Positions 27,374 to 37,164 of a stretch of DNA of 45,173 bases are shown piece after piece. The number at the start of each line of letters is the position of its first letter. Position 1 is the stretch's first letter. The stretch is from the NCBI GenBank assembly GCA_937127205.1, contig CAKZLS010000092.1, positions 1-45,173 of the forward strand, written 5' to 3'. The position numbers and the translations under genes are program-made. Below the pieces are notes generated by a model that worked only from the letters and a program-made list of their open reading frames with translations, was not told the origin of the DNA and made no database searches. This DNA is from an uncultured Rhodospirillales bacterium (GTDB lineage Bacteria > Pseudomonadota > Alphaproteobacteria > Rhodospirillales > Defluviicoccaceae).

Positions 27374-29479
27374 ATGTTTCAAGAATTTCGCAAGGAGATT
27401 GAGTGGGGCGGACGGCCACTCATTCTTGAGGCGGGCAAAATCGCCCGCCAAGCCGACGGCGCTGTCCTCGTCACTTTGGGCGAGACAAAGGTGCTGTGCA
27501 CGATCGTCTACGAGAAGAAGCCGAGGGTCGGCTTGGATTTCTTCCCGCTGTCCGTCCATTACCAGGAAAAGACCTTTGCCGCCGGAAAGATCCCGGGTGG
27601 CTTTTTCAAGCGTGAGGGCCGGCCGGCGGAAAACGAAGTTCTCACCTCGCGCTTGATCGACCGACCGATCCGGCCGCTGTTCGCCAAGGGGTTCAAGAAC
27701 GAGACTCAGATCATCTGTACGGTTCTGAGCCATGATCTCGAAAACAATCCGGACGTGGCCGCGCTGGTGGGGACGTCGGCGGCGCTGACTTTGTCCGGGG
27801 TCCCGTTCCTGGGGCCGATTGCCGGCTGCCGTGTCGGGTACATCAATGGCGAATATGTGCTTAACCCGCTGATCGAAGACATGGAATCCAGCGACCTGGA
27901 CCTCATGGTCGCCGGGACGCATGATGGCGTACTGATGGTGGAATCGGAAGCCAAGGAGCTATCCGAGAAGGTAATGCTCGGCGCCGTCATGTTCGGTCAC
28001 AAACATTGCCAGCCGGTGGTAGACGCGATCATCGATCTCGCCGAAGCGTGCGCCCGCCCCCCGATGGATCTTCCGCCGCCGCCCGAGGGCAAGGACGAAT
28101 TGGCCGCCAAGATCAATACCATGGCGGAAGCCGACTTACGCGAAGCTTATTCGGAAATGGAAAAGGCCGCCCGACGGGATAAGGTCGCGGCCGTTAAAGA
28201 GCGCGTGAGCGCCGAATTGGCCGAGGACGAGTCCGTCGACGACGAGTTGCTCTCCGAATGCCAGGATGATCTTCTGAAGGCGGTTGAGAAAGACGTCGTC
28301 CGGCGCGATCTCATTGCAAACCGGCGCCGCATCGACGGCCGCGATCCAGCCGACGTCCGCCAGATCGTCTCCGAGGTGGGGTTGTTGCCGCGCGCGCATG
28401 GCAGCGCTCTTTTCACCCGCGGCGAAACGCAGGCCCTGGTGGTCACGACGTTGGGCACCGGTCAGGACGAGCAGGTGGTCGACGCGCTGGCGGGAGAGTA
28501 CCGCCAGAATTTCATGCTCCACTACAACTTCCCGCCCTATTCCGTGGGCGAAGCCGGGCGTTTTGGCTTCACCGGGCGCCGTGAGGTGGGCCACGGCAAG
28601 CTGGCGTGGCGGGCCATTCATCCGTTGATGCCATCCAAGGAAGATTTCCCGTACACCATTCGCGTGGTTTCGGAGATTACGGAGTCCAACGGCTCCTCAT
28701 CCATGGCCACCGTGTGCGGCACGTCCTTGGCGATGATGGATGCTGGCGTTCCCTTGCCCCGCCCAGTGGCGGGTATCGCCATGGGGCTGATCAAGGAACA
28801 GGACGATTTTGTCGTCCTATCGGACATCTTGGGTGATGAAGATCATCTCGGCGACATGGACTTCAAAGTGGCAGGCTCAGCCGAAGGCGTGACCGCGCTG
28901 CAAATGGACATCAAGATCACGTCCATCACCGAAGCGATCATGAGCCAGGCGCTGGATCAGGCGCGAGAAGGCCGTTTGCATATTCTTGGTGAAATGGCCA
29001 AGGGGATCGATGAGACGCGCGAGTCCGTTAGCCAGATGGCTCCGCGAATCACGATGATCCAGATCAACAAGGACAAGATCCGTGAGGTCATTGGCCCCGG
29101 TGGCAAAATGATCCGGGAGATCTGCGAAACAACCGGCGCCCGGATCGATTTGGAAGACGACGGAACGGTGAAAGTTGCCGCCGTCGACCAGAAATCGGCC
29201 GATGCGGCTATCGAATGGATCCGGAGTATCGCAGCCGAGCCTGAGGTGGGGACGATCTATAACGGCAAGGTCGTGAAAATCGTCGATTTCGGGGCGTTCG
29301 TTAACTTTATGGGAAGCCGGGACGGGCTGGTGCACATCAGCGAGTTGGCACCCGAGCGTGTTGGCAAGGTTACCGACGTGATTCAGATGGGCGAGACGGT
29401 CAAGGTCAAGCTGATCGGTATTGACGATCGCGGCAAGTTCAAACTGTCGATTAAGGCCGTTGACAAAGAAGCGTCTTAA
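27374..29479 (+). CDS. pnp: Polyribonucleotide nucleotidyltransferase (PNPase)
   Basis: 701 residues. A phosphorolytic 3'-5' exoribonuclease and degradosome component. Two RNase PH domains flank a helical linker. The second core carries the catalytic region [19 protein letters not shown] domain follows (about 560-620) with [13 protein letters not shown], then an S1 domain (about 625-695) with [18 protein letters not shown]. Full length, start ATG 27374 preceded by AAGGAAG. It closes the rimP-to-pnp translation block. Confidence 0.98.
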   Translation: MFQEFRKEIEWGGRPLILEAGKIARQADGAVLVTLGETKVLCTIVYEKKPRVGLDFFPLSVHYQEKTFAAGKIPGGFFKREGRPAENEVLTSRLIDRPIRPLFAKGFKNETQIICTVLSHDLENNPDVAALVGTSAALTLSGVPFLGPIAGCRVGYINGEYVLNPLIEDMESSDLDLMVAGTHDGVLMVESEAKELSEKVMLGAVMFGHKHCQPVVDAIIDLAEACARPPMDLPPPPEGKDELAAKINTMAEADLREAYSEMEKAARRDKVAAVKERVSAELAEDESVDDELLSECQDDLLKAVEKDVVRRDLIANRRRIDGRDPADVRQIVSEVGLLPRAHGSALFTRGETQALVVTTLGTGQDEQVVDALAGEYRQNFMLHYNFPPYSVGEAGRFGFTGRREVGHGKLAWRAIHPLMPSKEDFPYTIRVVSEITESNGSSSMATVCGTSLAMMDAGVPLPRPVAGIAMGLIKEQDDFVVLSDILGDEDHLGDMDFKVAGSAEGVTALQMDIKITSITEAIMSQALDQAREGRLHILGEMAKGIDETRESVSQMAPRITMIQINKDKIREVIGPGGKMIREICETTGARIDLEDDGTVKVAAVDQKSADAAIEWIRSIAAEPEVGTIYNGKVVKIVDFGAFVNFMGSRDGLVHISELAPERVGKVTDVIQMGETVKVKLIGIDDRGKFKLSIKAVDKEAS

Positions 29480-29550
29480 AGATCGGGGAGACACGCTTTT
29501 TCGCGGTAAAGCGATGGTCTGAGCTGTTCGATCGAAGCCAAATGGGGGTC

Positions 29551-29627
29551 GTATTATTACAAATATTGGCTATATACCCCCCCAAGAACGGAAGGCCGGC
29601 GATCTCAACGCCGGCCGCTAACGTTCT
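29551..29627 (+). promoter_or_regulatory. AT-rich island and two-tier hairpin in the leader of the flavoprotein gene
   Basis: An AT-rich stretch at 29551-29576 is a likely promoter area, although no clean -35/-10 pair stands out. Directly after a run of C, the outer arms AGAACG (29585-29590) and CGTTCT (29622-29627) enclose a perfect GGCCGGC/GCCGGCC stem (29594-29616). No T-run follows. It lies 37 bases before the start and could act in mRNA stability or attenuation. Confidence 0.45.
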
Positions 29628-29663
29628 TTCGGCCGAAAACACCGCGGATAGCGGGAGGGACGT

Positions 29664-31064
29664 ATGATGAAAGCTCTGAACTCTCTGATGATGTCCGGTG
29701 CCGAGGTCCTGCCGATCGTTGAGGGCGGCAAGGGGGTCTCCGTATCCAATGGGCTCAGTGCGGGCGCTTTCGCGGCTGCAGGGTGCGTCGGCACGTTCTC
29801 CGCTGTGAACGCCGACTTTTTTGACGAAAACGGAGATGTGGTCCGCCAAGTTTATCATGGCAAGACCCGGCGCGAGCGGTACGAGGAGCTGGTAAGCTTC
29901 GCCATCAAGGGCGGCATTGCCCAGGCCCGAAAGGCCTACGAACAATCCAACGGCAATGGCCGGCTTCACATGAACGTGCTGTGGGAAGCGGCGGCGGCAA
30001 CACGGGTGCTGCATGGCGTTCTCGAGAGCGCCAAGGGAATCGTTCACGGCATAACCTGTGGCGCCGGCATGCCTTACAAGGTGGCGGAGATCGCCGCTCA
30101 ATACGGTGTCTACTATTATCCGATCATTTCCTCGGCCCGTGCCTTTCGGGCGTTGTGGAAGCGGGCCTACTACAGGTACCGCGATTTCCTCGGCGGCGTG
30201 GTCTATGAAGATCCGTGGCTGGCTGGTGGTCACAACGGGTTGAGTAATTCCGAAGATCCAGACCGGCCCGAGTCGCCCTATCCGAGAATTTGCCAGCTCC
30301 GAAAGGAGATGCGCGGCTTCGGCCTCGACGACGTGCCGATATTTATGGCGGGCGGCGTGTGGTGCCTGCGGGAGTGGGAGGACTGGATCGATAATCCCGA
30401 ACTGGGCCCGATCGCGTTCCAGTTTGGCACGCGGCCGGTTGTGACGCAGGAAAGCCCGGTTTCCACCGAATGGAAAAAGAGGCTCCTGACGCTCAAGGAA
30501 GGCGACGTTTTTCTCAATCGGTTCAGCCCAACCGGCTTTTACTCGTCGGCCGTGCGCAACGCATTCCTGAACGAATTGTCGGAGCGCAATGACAGGCAGG
30601 TGGCCTACACCCGTAAGCCGCTGGGGGAACATACGGAAGCGTGGCCGGTTGGAGCGCGCGGGCGGCCGGTGTACTTGACCCCCGCCGACAAGGCGCGTGC
30701 CGAGGCCTGGGTAGCGGAGGGCTTTTGCGAATCACTGAAGACTCCGGATTCGACGCTGATCCTGGTGACGCCGCAGAAGTCCGTTGAAATTAGGGTCGAC
30801 CAGCAATCCTGCATGGGATGCCTGAGCGCGTGCCGTTTCAGCAACTGGTCGGAGAATGATTCCGGGACCACCGGCAAGCCGGCGGATCCCCGTTCGTTCT
30901 GTATCCAGAAAACTTTGCAGTCGATCGCTCATGATGGGGACGTGGACGGCAATCTAATGTTTGCCGGGCACAACGCCTATCGATTTGCCTCGGACCCGTT
31001 CTACAAAAACGGTTTTATCCCGACCGTTGGGCAATTGGTGGATCGAATCCTCACAGGTCACTGA
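29664..31064 (+). CDS. Nitronate-monooxygenase-like flavoprotein with a C-terminal four-Cys motif
   Basis: 466 residues. The body follows the FMN-binding TIM-barrel family of nitronate monooxygenase / 2-nitropropane dioxygenase, with HGITCGAGMPYKVAEIA, PIISSARAFRALWKR and DVPIFMAGGVW. It is longer than the usual 320-380 residues. Near the C-terminus C383-x2-C386-x3-C390 is followed by C413, a spacing suggestive of an Fe-S cluster. The start ATG 29664 has GGGAGGGA upstream; ATG 29667 is equivalent. It precedes irr and the erythrin gene on the same strand. Substrate unknown; the Fe-S reading is inference. Confidence 0.75.
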   Translation: MMKALNSLMMSGAEVLPIVEGGKGVSVSNGLSAGAFAAAGCVGTFSAVNADFFDENGDVVRQVYHGKTRRERYEELVSFAIKGGIAQARKAYEQSNGNGRLHMNVLWEAAAATRVLHGVLESAKGIVHGITCGAGMPYKVAEIAAQYGVYYYPIISSARAFRALWKRAYYRYRDFLGGVVYEDPWLAGGHNGLSNSEDPDRPESPYPRICQLRKEMRGFGLDDVPIFMAGGVWCLREWEDWIDNPELGPIAFQFGTRPVVTQESPVSTEWKKRLLTLKEGDVFLNRFSPTGFYSSAVRNAFLNELSERNDRQVAYTRKPLGEHTEAWPVGARGRPVYLTPADKARAEAWVAEGFCESLKTPDSTLILVTPQKSVEIRVDQQSCMGCLSACRFSNWSENDSGTTGKPADPRSFCIQKTLQSIAHDGDVDGNLMFAGHNAYRFASDPFYKNGFIPTVGQLVDRILTGH

Positions 31065-31181
31065 ATACGTTAAGGCGGTGGCGGATAAATCGCTCTTTTG
31101 TGTGACGAGCGCAATGTGGCATAGTGAGAAACGATAATTTGGGATTGTGGTGGGTGAACAGCCTGCCCATATCATGCAATC

Positions 31182-31604
31182 ATGGAAACTTCGCGTCCAT
31201 TTGCCCGCGTTCTTGAACAGTTGCGAAAAGCGGATTTGCGTCCCACTCGGCAGCGGTTGGCGCTCGCCAAGCTGTTGTTCGAGAACGGCTACCGACACAT
31301 TACCGCCGAGGCGTTACATGAAGAGGCGGCCGCTGCCGATGTTCGCGTATCGTTAGCCACCGTATACAACACGCTCCACCAATTTACGGAGGCGGGTTTG
31401 CTTCGCGAAATTGTCGTGGACGGAACCCGTTCGTACTTCGACACGAACACATCGGACCATCATCACTTCTTCCATGAAGTGTCGGGCCGCCTCGAGGATA
31501 TTGCAGCCGAGCAAATTGTCGTTTCTGAGCTGCCTCCGGCCCCCAGCGGTACCACGGTCGCTCGCGTCGACGTTATCATACGTGTGACAGAAGACACTCA
31601 ATAA
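31182..31604 (+). CDS. irr: Irr-type Fur-family iron response regulator
   Basis: 140 residues. The winged helix has VSLATVYNTLHQFTEAGLLRE. The Irr-type HHH motif is at 93-95 (TSDHHHFFHE), and the C-terminus VVSELPPAP...VARVDVIIRV is typical of Irr rather than Fur or PerR. Irr in alphaproteobacteria responds to heme and controls iron-using genes through ICE boxes. The N-terminal heme regulatory Cys-Pro motif of Bradyrhizobium Irr is absent, as in most members. An ICE-like palindrome lies 25 bases after its stop, upstream of the erythrin gene. Confidence 0.88.
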   Translation: METSRPFARVLEQLRKADLRPTRQRLALAKLLFENGYRHITAEALHEEAAAADVRVSLATVYNTLHQFTEAGLLREIVVDGTRSYFDTNTSDHHHFFHEVSGRLEDIAAEQIVVSELPPAPSGTTVARVDVIIRVTEDTQ

Positions 31605-31628
31605 TTGCATTTTTAACGGGGGCGATGG

Positions 31629-31682
31629 GAAGTTTAGAATCATTATAAACTTCTTGACTCCATTGCTTGTCGTCATCACATT
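31629..31682 (+). promoter_or_regulatory. Irr-box-like palindrome and candidate promoter before the erythrin gene
   Basis: GAAGTTT (31629-31635) and AAACTTC (31647-31653) are perfect inverted arms. The core TTTAGAATCATTATAAA (31633-31649) differs at one arm base from the ICE consensus TTTAGAA-N3-TTCTAAA. A TTGACT (31654-31659) abuts it, and CACATT 17 bases on is a weak -10. A site immediately upstream of -35 would suit activation or competition with polymerase. Confidence 0.55.
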
Positions 31683-31756
31683 GGTGATGAAATGAGTGGG
31701 TGTTTGCTAAAATGCCCGCGCAAACCGATTAATATTGTTTACGAGGGAGAACGGAC

Positions 31757-32176
31757 ATGGCTGCATTGCAGGGCTCGAAAACCGAAGACAATCTGAAGGC
31801 TGCATTCGCCGGGGAATCCCAGGCAAACCGCCGCTATCTGTATTTTGCGCAAAAGGCGGACGTCGAGGGTTACAACGACGTCGCATCGGTTTTCCGGTCC
31901 ACCGCCGAGGGCGAGACTGGCCACGCCCATGGTCATCTGGAGTTCCTAGAGAAGGTCGGCGATCCGGCCACCGGTTTGCCCATCGGTCCCACCGGCCAGA
32001 ACCTCTCGGCGGCGATCGCCGGCGAAACTCACGAATACACCGACATGTATCCCGGTATGGCGAAAACCGCTCGAGAAGAGGGCTTTGACGAAATCGCCGA
32101 TTGGTTCGAGACACTGGCAAAGGCCGAGAAATCCCACGCGGGCCGCTTCCAAAAGGCCCTGGATGGCATGGACTGA
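31757..32176 (+). CDS. Rubrerythrin-like diiron protein without rubredoxin domain (erythrin)
   Basis: 139 residues. A four-helix ferritin-like protein. The diiron ligands are visible: E20 ([12 protein letters not shown]), E53 and H56 ([10 protein letters not shown]), E90 and E93 (GETHEY), E124 and H127 (AEKSHAGR). The C-terminal rubredoxin domain of classic rubrerythrin is missing, so electrons must come from another protein. Family members reduce hydrogen peroxide or serve as oxidase-like proteins. The likely partner is the Fe-S protein encoded 122 bases downstream. Start ATG 31757 follows a GAGGGAG ribosome site. Confidence 0.92.
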   Translation: MAALQGSKTEDNLKAAFAGESQANRRYLYFAQKADVEGYNDVASVFRSTAEGETGHAHGHLEFLEKVGDPATGLPIGPTGQNLSAAIAGETHEYTDMYPGMAKTAREEGFDEIADWFETLAKAEKSHAGRFQKALDGMD

Positions 32177-32200
32177 TCCACAATCTGATTGAGGTGACCG

Positions 32201-32234
32201 CAGATGGCGGGGGGAATGTTCCTCCCGCCATCTG
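32201..32234 (+). other. Very strong intercistronic hairpin between the erythrin and Fe-S genes
   Basis: CAGATGGCGGG (32201-32211) pairs perfectly with CCCGCCATCTG (32224-32234), and inner GGAA/TTCC pairing extends the stem with one G-T wobble. No T-run follows. It could protect the upstream erythrin mRNA, set a different expression ratio for the two genes, or terminate only partially. Confidence 0.65.
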
Positions 32235-32298
32235 AACGGTATAGATACGAGAATAACGGCGCTGCACCGGCAGCGTGCCCACGAGAGGCAAGTGGACA

Positions 32299-33636
32299 AT
32301 GCGGGAAGGAAGCCTGGAGGCACCTATTCGTCACCCTATTGCGTGGCGAGACGAGGATTTTTACGATCTCGACAAGCTGGATGAGGAACTGCGGCGAGTC
32401 TTTGACATCTGTCACGGTTGCCGCCGATGTTTCAATCTCTGCGATAGTTTTCCGCGTCTGTTCGACATTGTGGATGAGTCCGAAACAGGCGAGGTGGATT
32501 CGGTCGCCAGCGGCGATTTCAAACCCGTAGTGGATGCCTGTACGCTCTGCGACATGTGCTTTCTCACCAAATGTCCATATGTGCCACCCCACGAATTCAA
32601 TCTCGATTTTCCTCATTTGATGCTGCGCTACCGCGCGATGGAGCACAAGCAGGGCAAGGTGCCGTTCGGCGCCCGCCAACTCACCGAGACCGATCGCAAC
32701 GGGAAGGCCGCGTCTCGCATGTCCTCAATCGCCAATTGGGCCGGCAAATGCGGAAACACCGTCACCCGGCCCCTCATGGAGACGTTCGCCGGTGTCCACC
32801 GCGACGCCCACTTGCCCAAGTACCATGGCAAGACGCTAACCGCGCGCGCTGGTGACGAGACGCCAGAGCTCAATGGCGACGCGCCGGCCTTCGGCCGCAA
32901 AGCGGTCATCTACGCCACGTGTTTCTGCAATTACAACAATCCGGATATCGGAACGGCCACCCGCGCCGTCTTGGCGCGAAACGGCGTGGAGACGGAAGTG
33001 GTGTATCCATCGTGCTGTGGTATGCCGCAACTGGAGCATGGCGATGTCGAACGGGTTGCCGAGCAGGCGCGAAAGATCGCGGGCGAGCTCCGGCCGTGGG
33101 TGGACAAAGGCTACGATGTGGTGTCCCTAGTGCCATCCTGTACCTTGATGCTCAAATTCGAATGGCCGCTGATCGAGCCGGATAACGACGATATCAAAGC
33201 CCTCAGCCAGTCGACGTTCGATGCGTCGGAATATGTCGTCGACATTGCACGGAAGGAGGGCTTGGCCGATGGCTTGACACCTCTGAACGGCGGCATTTCC
33301 GTTCATATCGCATGTCACGCGCGGGCCCAGAACATGGGCCAAAAGGCGGCGGATATGCTGCGGCTGCTGCCGGACACCGACATTGAGGTCATCGAGCGGT
33401 GTTCCGGGCACGGTGGTTCGTGGGGTGTGATGAAGGAAAATTTCGAGGTGGCGCTCAAGGTCGGCAAGCCGGTCGCCCGATCCGCCAAGGAGAAGGGAGC
33501 TGCCTATGTGCTTTCGGAATGTCCGCTGGCCCGTGACCACATCATCCAGGGAATGGAGCGCTTGGACGATGATCCGGTGACGGTAGAGGACGTCGCGCAT
33601 CCCATCCAGTTGATCGCGCGTGCGTATCAACTGTGA
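32299..33636 (+). CDS. GlpC/HdrB-like Fe-S oxidoreductase (two [4Fe-4S] motifs, two CCG-type domains)
   Basis: 445 residues. The N-terminal ferredoxin-like region has C38-x2-C41-x2-C44-x3-C48 and C81-x2-C84-x2-C87-x4-C92. The C-terminal half has two cysteine-rich domains like those of GlpC and HdrB. The first keeps CC at 239-240 (YPSCCGMPQ), whereas the second has CSGH at 368-371 in place of CC. No membrane segments. Start ATG 32299 has GAGAGG upstream; an in-frame GTG at 32275 is less likely. It lies between the erythrin and DUF3501 genes and could relay electrons to the diiron protein. The donor is unknown. Confidence 0.85.
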   Translation: MREGSLEAPIRHPIAWRDEDFYDLDKLDEELRRVFDICHGCRRCFNLCDSFPRLFDIVDESETGEVDSVASGDFKPVVDACTLCDMCFLTKCPYVPPHEFNLDFPHLMLRYRAMEHKQGKVPFGARQLTETDRNGKAASRMSSIANWAGKCGNTVTRPLMETFAGVHRDAHLPKYHGKTLTARAGDETPELNGDAPAFGRKAVIYATCFCNYNNPDIGTATRAVLARNGVETEVVYPSCCGMPQLEHGDVERVAEQARKIAGELRPWVDKGYDVVSLVPSCTLMLKFEWPLIEPDNDDIKALSQSTFDASEYVVDIARKEGLADGLTPLNGGISVHIACHARAQNMGQKAADMLRLLPDTDIEVIERCSGHGGSWGVMKENFEVALKVGKPVARSAKEKGAAYVLSECPLARDHIIQGMERLDDDPVTVEDVAHPIQLIARAYQL

Positions 33637-33660
33637 ACCGTGTTTGAAGGAGCGCTCCCC

Positions 33661-34248
33661 ATGAGCCGTCGAGAGATCACCAGGGCCGACCTGCTGCCCA
33701 TGGACGAGTACGAAAAGGTGCGCGACCAGCGCCGCAGCACCATAACGGCAATGAAGCGCAATCGGCGGATATCGGTCGGACCGGACGTTACCTTCTACTT
33801 TGAGAACTACGACACCATGCTGCATCAGATCCATGAAATGTTGCGGATCGAGAAAGGCGGCGATGCGCAGATCGAAGACGAGCTTGCGGCTTACAACCCC
33901 CTGATTCCCGATGGCGGCAACCTCGTGGCCACGATGATGATCGAAATCGACGATCCGCGCCGGCGGGAGCGCGTGTTGAACGAGCTCGGCGGAATAGAAG
34001 AGTCGATTTTCCTCGACATCGGTGGCGAGAAGGTCCGTGCGGTGGCGGAAGCGGATGTTGAGCGAACCACCGAGACCGGTAAGACGTCATCCATCCACTT
34101 TCTCAAGTTCCCGTTTCCCGAGGCGCTGATCGGCGCGTTCGCGCAACCGGGGACACGCGTGGTCCTGGGCATCGACCATCCCAAATATGATCACATGGCG
34201 GCGTTGCCGGAAGCGGTCCGCGCCGCGCTCGCGGACGATCTTCGGTAG
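33661..34248 (+). CDS. DUF3501 family protein
   Basis: 195 residues, soluble, no Cys-rich motif. Recognised from REITRADLLPMDEYEKVRDQRR, RNRRISVGPDVTFYFENYDTMLHQIHEML and HPKYDHMAALPEAVRAALADDL, the pattern of the uncharacterised DUF3501 family. It starts 24 bases after the Fe-S gene, with AGGAG eight bases before ATG 33661, so it is surely co-transcribed. I recall DUF3501 genes being found with rubrerythrin and GlpC-like genes in other bacteria, suggesting a three-protein system. Conserved His, Asp and Glu residues could bind metal, but no activity can be assigned. Confidence 0.85.
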   Translation: MSRREITRADLLPMDEYEKVRDQRRSTITAMKRNRRISVGPDVTFYFENYDTMLHQIHEMLRIEKGGDAQIEDELAAYNPLIPDGGNLVATMMIEIDDPRRRERVLNELGGIEESIFLDIGGEKVRAVAEADVERTTETGKTSSIHFLKFPFPEALIGAFAQPGTRVVLGIDHPKYDHMAALPEAVRAALADDLR

Positions 34249-34406
34249 CGTTAAGCACGAGAATCTGGGCATGGAAGATTTTCCGCCGGGCAGTTGCGGA
34301 GCGGCTTGGCCATGCCATATTAGTTCTGTAATACCAGACAACCAGAGGGGTTTAGCGTTGCCTAAATCAGGGACGCTCCACCTTGTCGAAGAAAGAATGT
34401 CGGATC

Positions 34407-36998
34407 ATGGAACTGGAAAAATATACGGAAAGGTCTAGGGGGTTCATTCAGTCGGCCCAAACCCTCGCACTTCGAAGCGATCACCAACAACTAACGCCGT
34501 TGCATATCCTCAAGGTTCTGCTTGAGGACAAGGAAGGGCTCGCGGCAAACCTCATTCGTGCCGCCGGCGGGGACCCCGCGCAGGCGCTAAGAGAAGTCGA
34601 GACCGAACTGGGTAAAATGCCCAAAATCTCCGGTGGCGGCGCCGGCCAGGTTTACTTGGCACCGGAGACCGCGCGGCTGTTCGAGCAGGCCGAGCAGATC
34701 GCCGAAAAGGCGGGCGACAGTTTCGTCACTGCCGAGCGCCTTCTGCTGGCGCTAGCACTAGCCGCGGAGACGCCGGGATCGCGTATCCTCGCTCAGGCGG
34801 GGGTCACGCCACAGACTTTGAATCAAGCCATCGAAGAGGTTCGCAAGGGCCGCGCGGCCAACAGCGCCACGGCCGAGGATTCCTATGATGCGCTGAAGAA
34901 GTACGCGCGCGACCTGACGGCCTTGGCGGGGGAAGGCAAGCTCGACCCCGTCATCGGGCGCGACGAGGAGATCCGCCGCACCGTTCAGGTGCTGTCTCGG
35001 CGGACCAAGAACAATCCCGTCCTGATCGGCGAAGCCGGGGTCGGCAAGACCGCCATCGTCGAGGGTTTGGCGCAGCGCATTGTCAGCGGCGACGTGCCGG
35101 AGACGCTGAAGGACAAAACGCTCATGGTCCTCGACCTCGGTGCGCTGGTCGCGGGCGCCAAGTTCCGGGGCGAGTTCGAAGAACGGCTCAAGGCCGTGCT
35201 CAACGAAACCACGGCCGCTGACGGCGAGATCATCCTGTTTATCGATGAGATGCACACCATCGTCGGCGCGGGCGCCGCGGAAGGCGCCATGGATGCGTCG
35301 AATCTGCTCAAACCGGCATTGGCGCGAGGCGAACTGCACTGCATCGGCGCAACGACGCTCAATGAGTATCGCAAGCACATCGAGAAGGACGCAGCGCTCG
35401 CGCGCCGGTTCCAGCCGGTGTTCGTGTCTCAGCCGGGGGTGGAAGACACCGTTTCCATCCTCCGAGGACTGAAGGAGAAATACGAACTCCACCATGGCGT
35501 ACGAATTACGGACGCCGCTCTGGTTTCGGCGGCAACTCTCAGCAATCGCTACATCACCGATCGGTTCCTCCCCGACAAGGCCATCGATTTGATGGACGAG
35601 GCCGCCAGCCGGCTGCGCATGCAGGTGGATTCCAAGCCCGAGGAAATCGACGAACTGGACCGCCGGATCGTTCAGTTGAAGATCGAGCGGGAGGCCCTGA
35701 AAAAAGAAGACGATCAGGCCTCCAAGGATCGACTGGTGAAGCTCGAGGAGGAACTGGGCGAACTGGAACCGCGTTCGGCGGAATTGACCAGCCAATGGCG
35801 GGCGGAAAAGGACGCCCTCGCCGGCGCAACCAAAATCAAGGAAGAACTGGACAACGCGCGGATCACAGTAGAGCGTTATCTGCGCGAGGGAGAGTACCAG
35901 AAAGCCGGCGAGCTACAGTACTCGGCGATTCCCGAACTTGAACGGAAACTGCAGGCAGCCGAGGATGCGGAGAGCAACCGCATGCTCGAAGAGGCGGTCA
36001 CCGCCCAGCATGTGGCCGGCATCGTTTCCCGCTGGACCGGCATTCCCGTCGACAAGATGCTGGAAGGCGAGCGTGACAAGCTGCTGCAGATGGAACAGAA
36101 CCTGAGCAAGCGGGTGGTCGGCCAGGAGGAGGCGCTGACCGCCGTTGCCAACGCCGTTCGCCGCGCTCGCGCCGGTCTTCAGGACGCCAATCGCCCGATC
36201 GGTTCGTTCTTGTTCCTTGGGCCTACCGGCGTCGGCAAAACGGAGTTGACCAAGGCGCTGGCCGAGTTCCTGTTCGACGACGAGACGGCAATGGTGCGCG
36301 TCGATATGTCCGAGTACATGGAGAAGCACTCGGTGGCCCGTCTCATCGGCGCGCCTCCGGGTTACGTGGGCTATGAGGAAGGCGGCGCGTTGACCGAGGC
36401 GGTGCGCCGGCGTCCGTACCAGGTCATTCTTTTCGATGAGGTGGAGAAAGCCCACCCGGACGTGTTCAACGTGCTGTTGCAGGTTCTTGACGACGGGCGG
36501 CTGACCGACGGGCAGGGACGCACCGTGGATTTCCGCAACACGCTGATTATTCTCACATCGAACCTGGGTGGCGACATCCTCGCCGGTCAGGGTGAGGGCC
36601 ACGATTCCAGCGAGGTCCGCGAGCAGGTCATGACCATGGTCCGCGCTGCCTTCAAGCCGGAATTCCTCAACCGTCTCGACGAGATCATCTTGTTCCACCG
36701 CCTGTTCCCGGAACAAATGGATGCCATTGTTGAAATCCAGCTTGGAAGGCTGCGGGATTTGCTGGCGGATCGCAAAATCTCGCTCAACCTCGACCAGGCC
36801 GCCATCTCCTGGCTGGCCAAGGCCGGGTACGATCCCGTCTATGGCGCGCGGCCGCTCAAGCGGGTGATCCAGAGGGATCTACAAAACCCGCTCGCCACCC
36901 TTGTCCTCGAAGGGCAGGTCAATGACGGCGACATAGTGAATGTTTCCGCGAGTGAAGGTGGCCTGACCATCAATGGGGTGCAGGCCGAAGCGGCCTAA
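34407..36998 (+). CDS. clpB: ATP-dependent protein disaggregase ClpB
   Basis: 863 residues. A hexameric Hsp100 that works with DnaK to rescue aggregated proteins. Clp_N repeats fill 1 to about 145. AAA1 has GEAGVGKT (208-215), a coiled-coil middle domain spans about 405-525, and AAA2 has GPTGVGKT (605-612), giving Walker positions as in E. coli. I chose ATG 34407 ([18 protein letters not shown]); an upstream TTG at 34383 lacks support. The 158-base upstream gap contains CTTG at 34305 but no convincing heat-shock promoter. A palindromic repeat follows the stop. Confidence 0.97.
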   Translation: MELEKYTERSRGFIQSAQTLALRSDHQQLTPLHILKVLLEDKEGLAANLIRAAGGDPAQALREVETELGKMPKISGGGAGQVYLAPETARLFEQAEQIAEKAGDSFVTAERLLLALALAAETPGSRILAQAGVTPQTLNQAIEEVRKGRAANSATAEDSYDALKKYARDLTALAGEGKLDPVIGRDEEIRRTVQVLSRRTKNNPVLIGEAGVGKTAIVEGLAQRIVSGDVPETLKDKTLMVLDLGALVAGAKFRGEFEERLKAVLNETTAADGEIILFIDEMHTIVGAGAAEGAMDASNLLKPALARGELHCIGATTLNEYRKHIEKDAALARRFQPVFVSQPGVEDTVSILRGLKEKYELHHGVRITDAALVSAATLSNRYITDRFLPDKAIDLMDEAASRLRMQVDSKPEEIDELDRRIVQLKIEREALKKEDDQASKDRLVKLEEELGELEPRSAELTSQWRAEKDALAGATKIKEELDNARITVERYLREGEYQKAGELQYSAIPELERKLQAAEDAESNRMLEEAVTAQHVAGIVSRWTGIPVDKMLEGERDKLLQMEQNLSKRVVGQEEALTAVANAVRRARAGLQDANRPIGSFLFLGPTGVGKTELTKALAEFLFDDETAMVRVDMSEYMEKHSVARLIGAPPGYVGYEEGGALTEAVRRRPYQVILFDEVEKAHPDVFNVLLQVLDDGRLTDGQGRTVDFRNTLIILTSNLGGDILAGQGEGHDSSEVREQVMTMVRAAFKPEFLNRLDEIILFHRLFPEQMDAIVEIQLGRLRDLLADRKISLNLDQAAISWLAKAGYDPVYGARPLKRVIQRDLQNPLATLVLEGQVNDGDIVNVSASEGGLTINGVQAEAA

Positions 36999-37007
36999 CT
37001 TCTCACC

Positions 37008-37052
37008 GGATCCGATCGAGTAGTTCGCTCGATCGGATTCCCTTGCCCTAAA
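37008..37052. repeat. Decayed palindromic repeat after clpB (relative of unit B)
   Basis: The perfect 11-bp arms ATCCGATCGAG (37010-37020) and CTCGATCGGAT (37028-37038) are followed by TCCCTTGCCCTAAA, close to the right end of unit B (TTACTTGCTCTAAA). The left outer arm is lost. It starts about ten bases after the clpB stop and may double as a 3' stabiliser. Confidence 0.5.
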
Positions 37053-37164
37053 GACCGAATGGCGAACGGTTCTCAGTTGCATTTTCCGAAGGACAGAGTG
37101 CGGAAGAGGTTGAAACTTTATGCCTTCGCCATGTACCGTGACTAAATGATCGGTCGATAGTAAT

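Noticed and set aside
34305-34334. RpoH-type promoter for clpB
   Set aside because: CTTG is present, but no matching -10 region at the right spacing; TAATAC is at best a weak vegetative box. Left unannotated.
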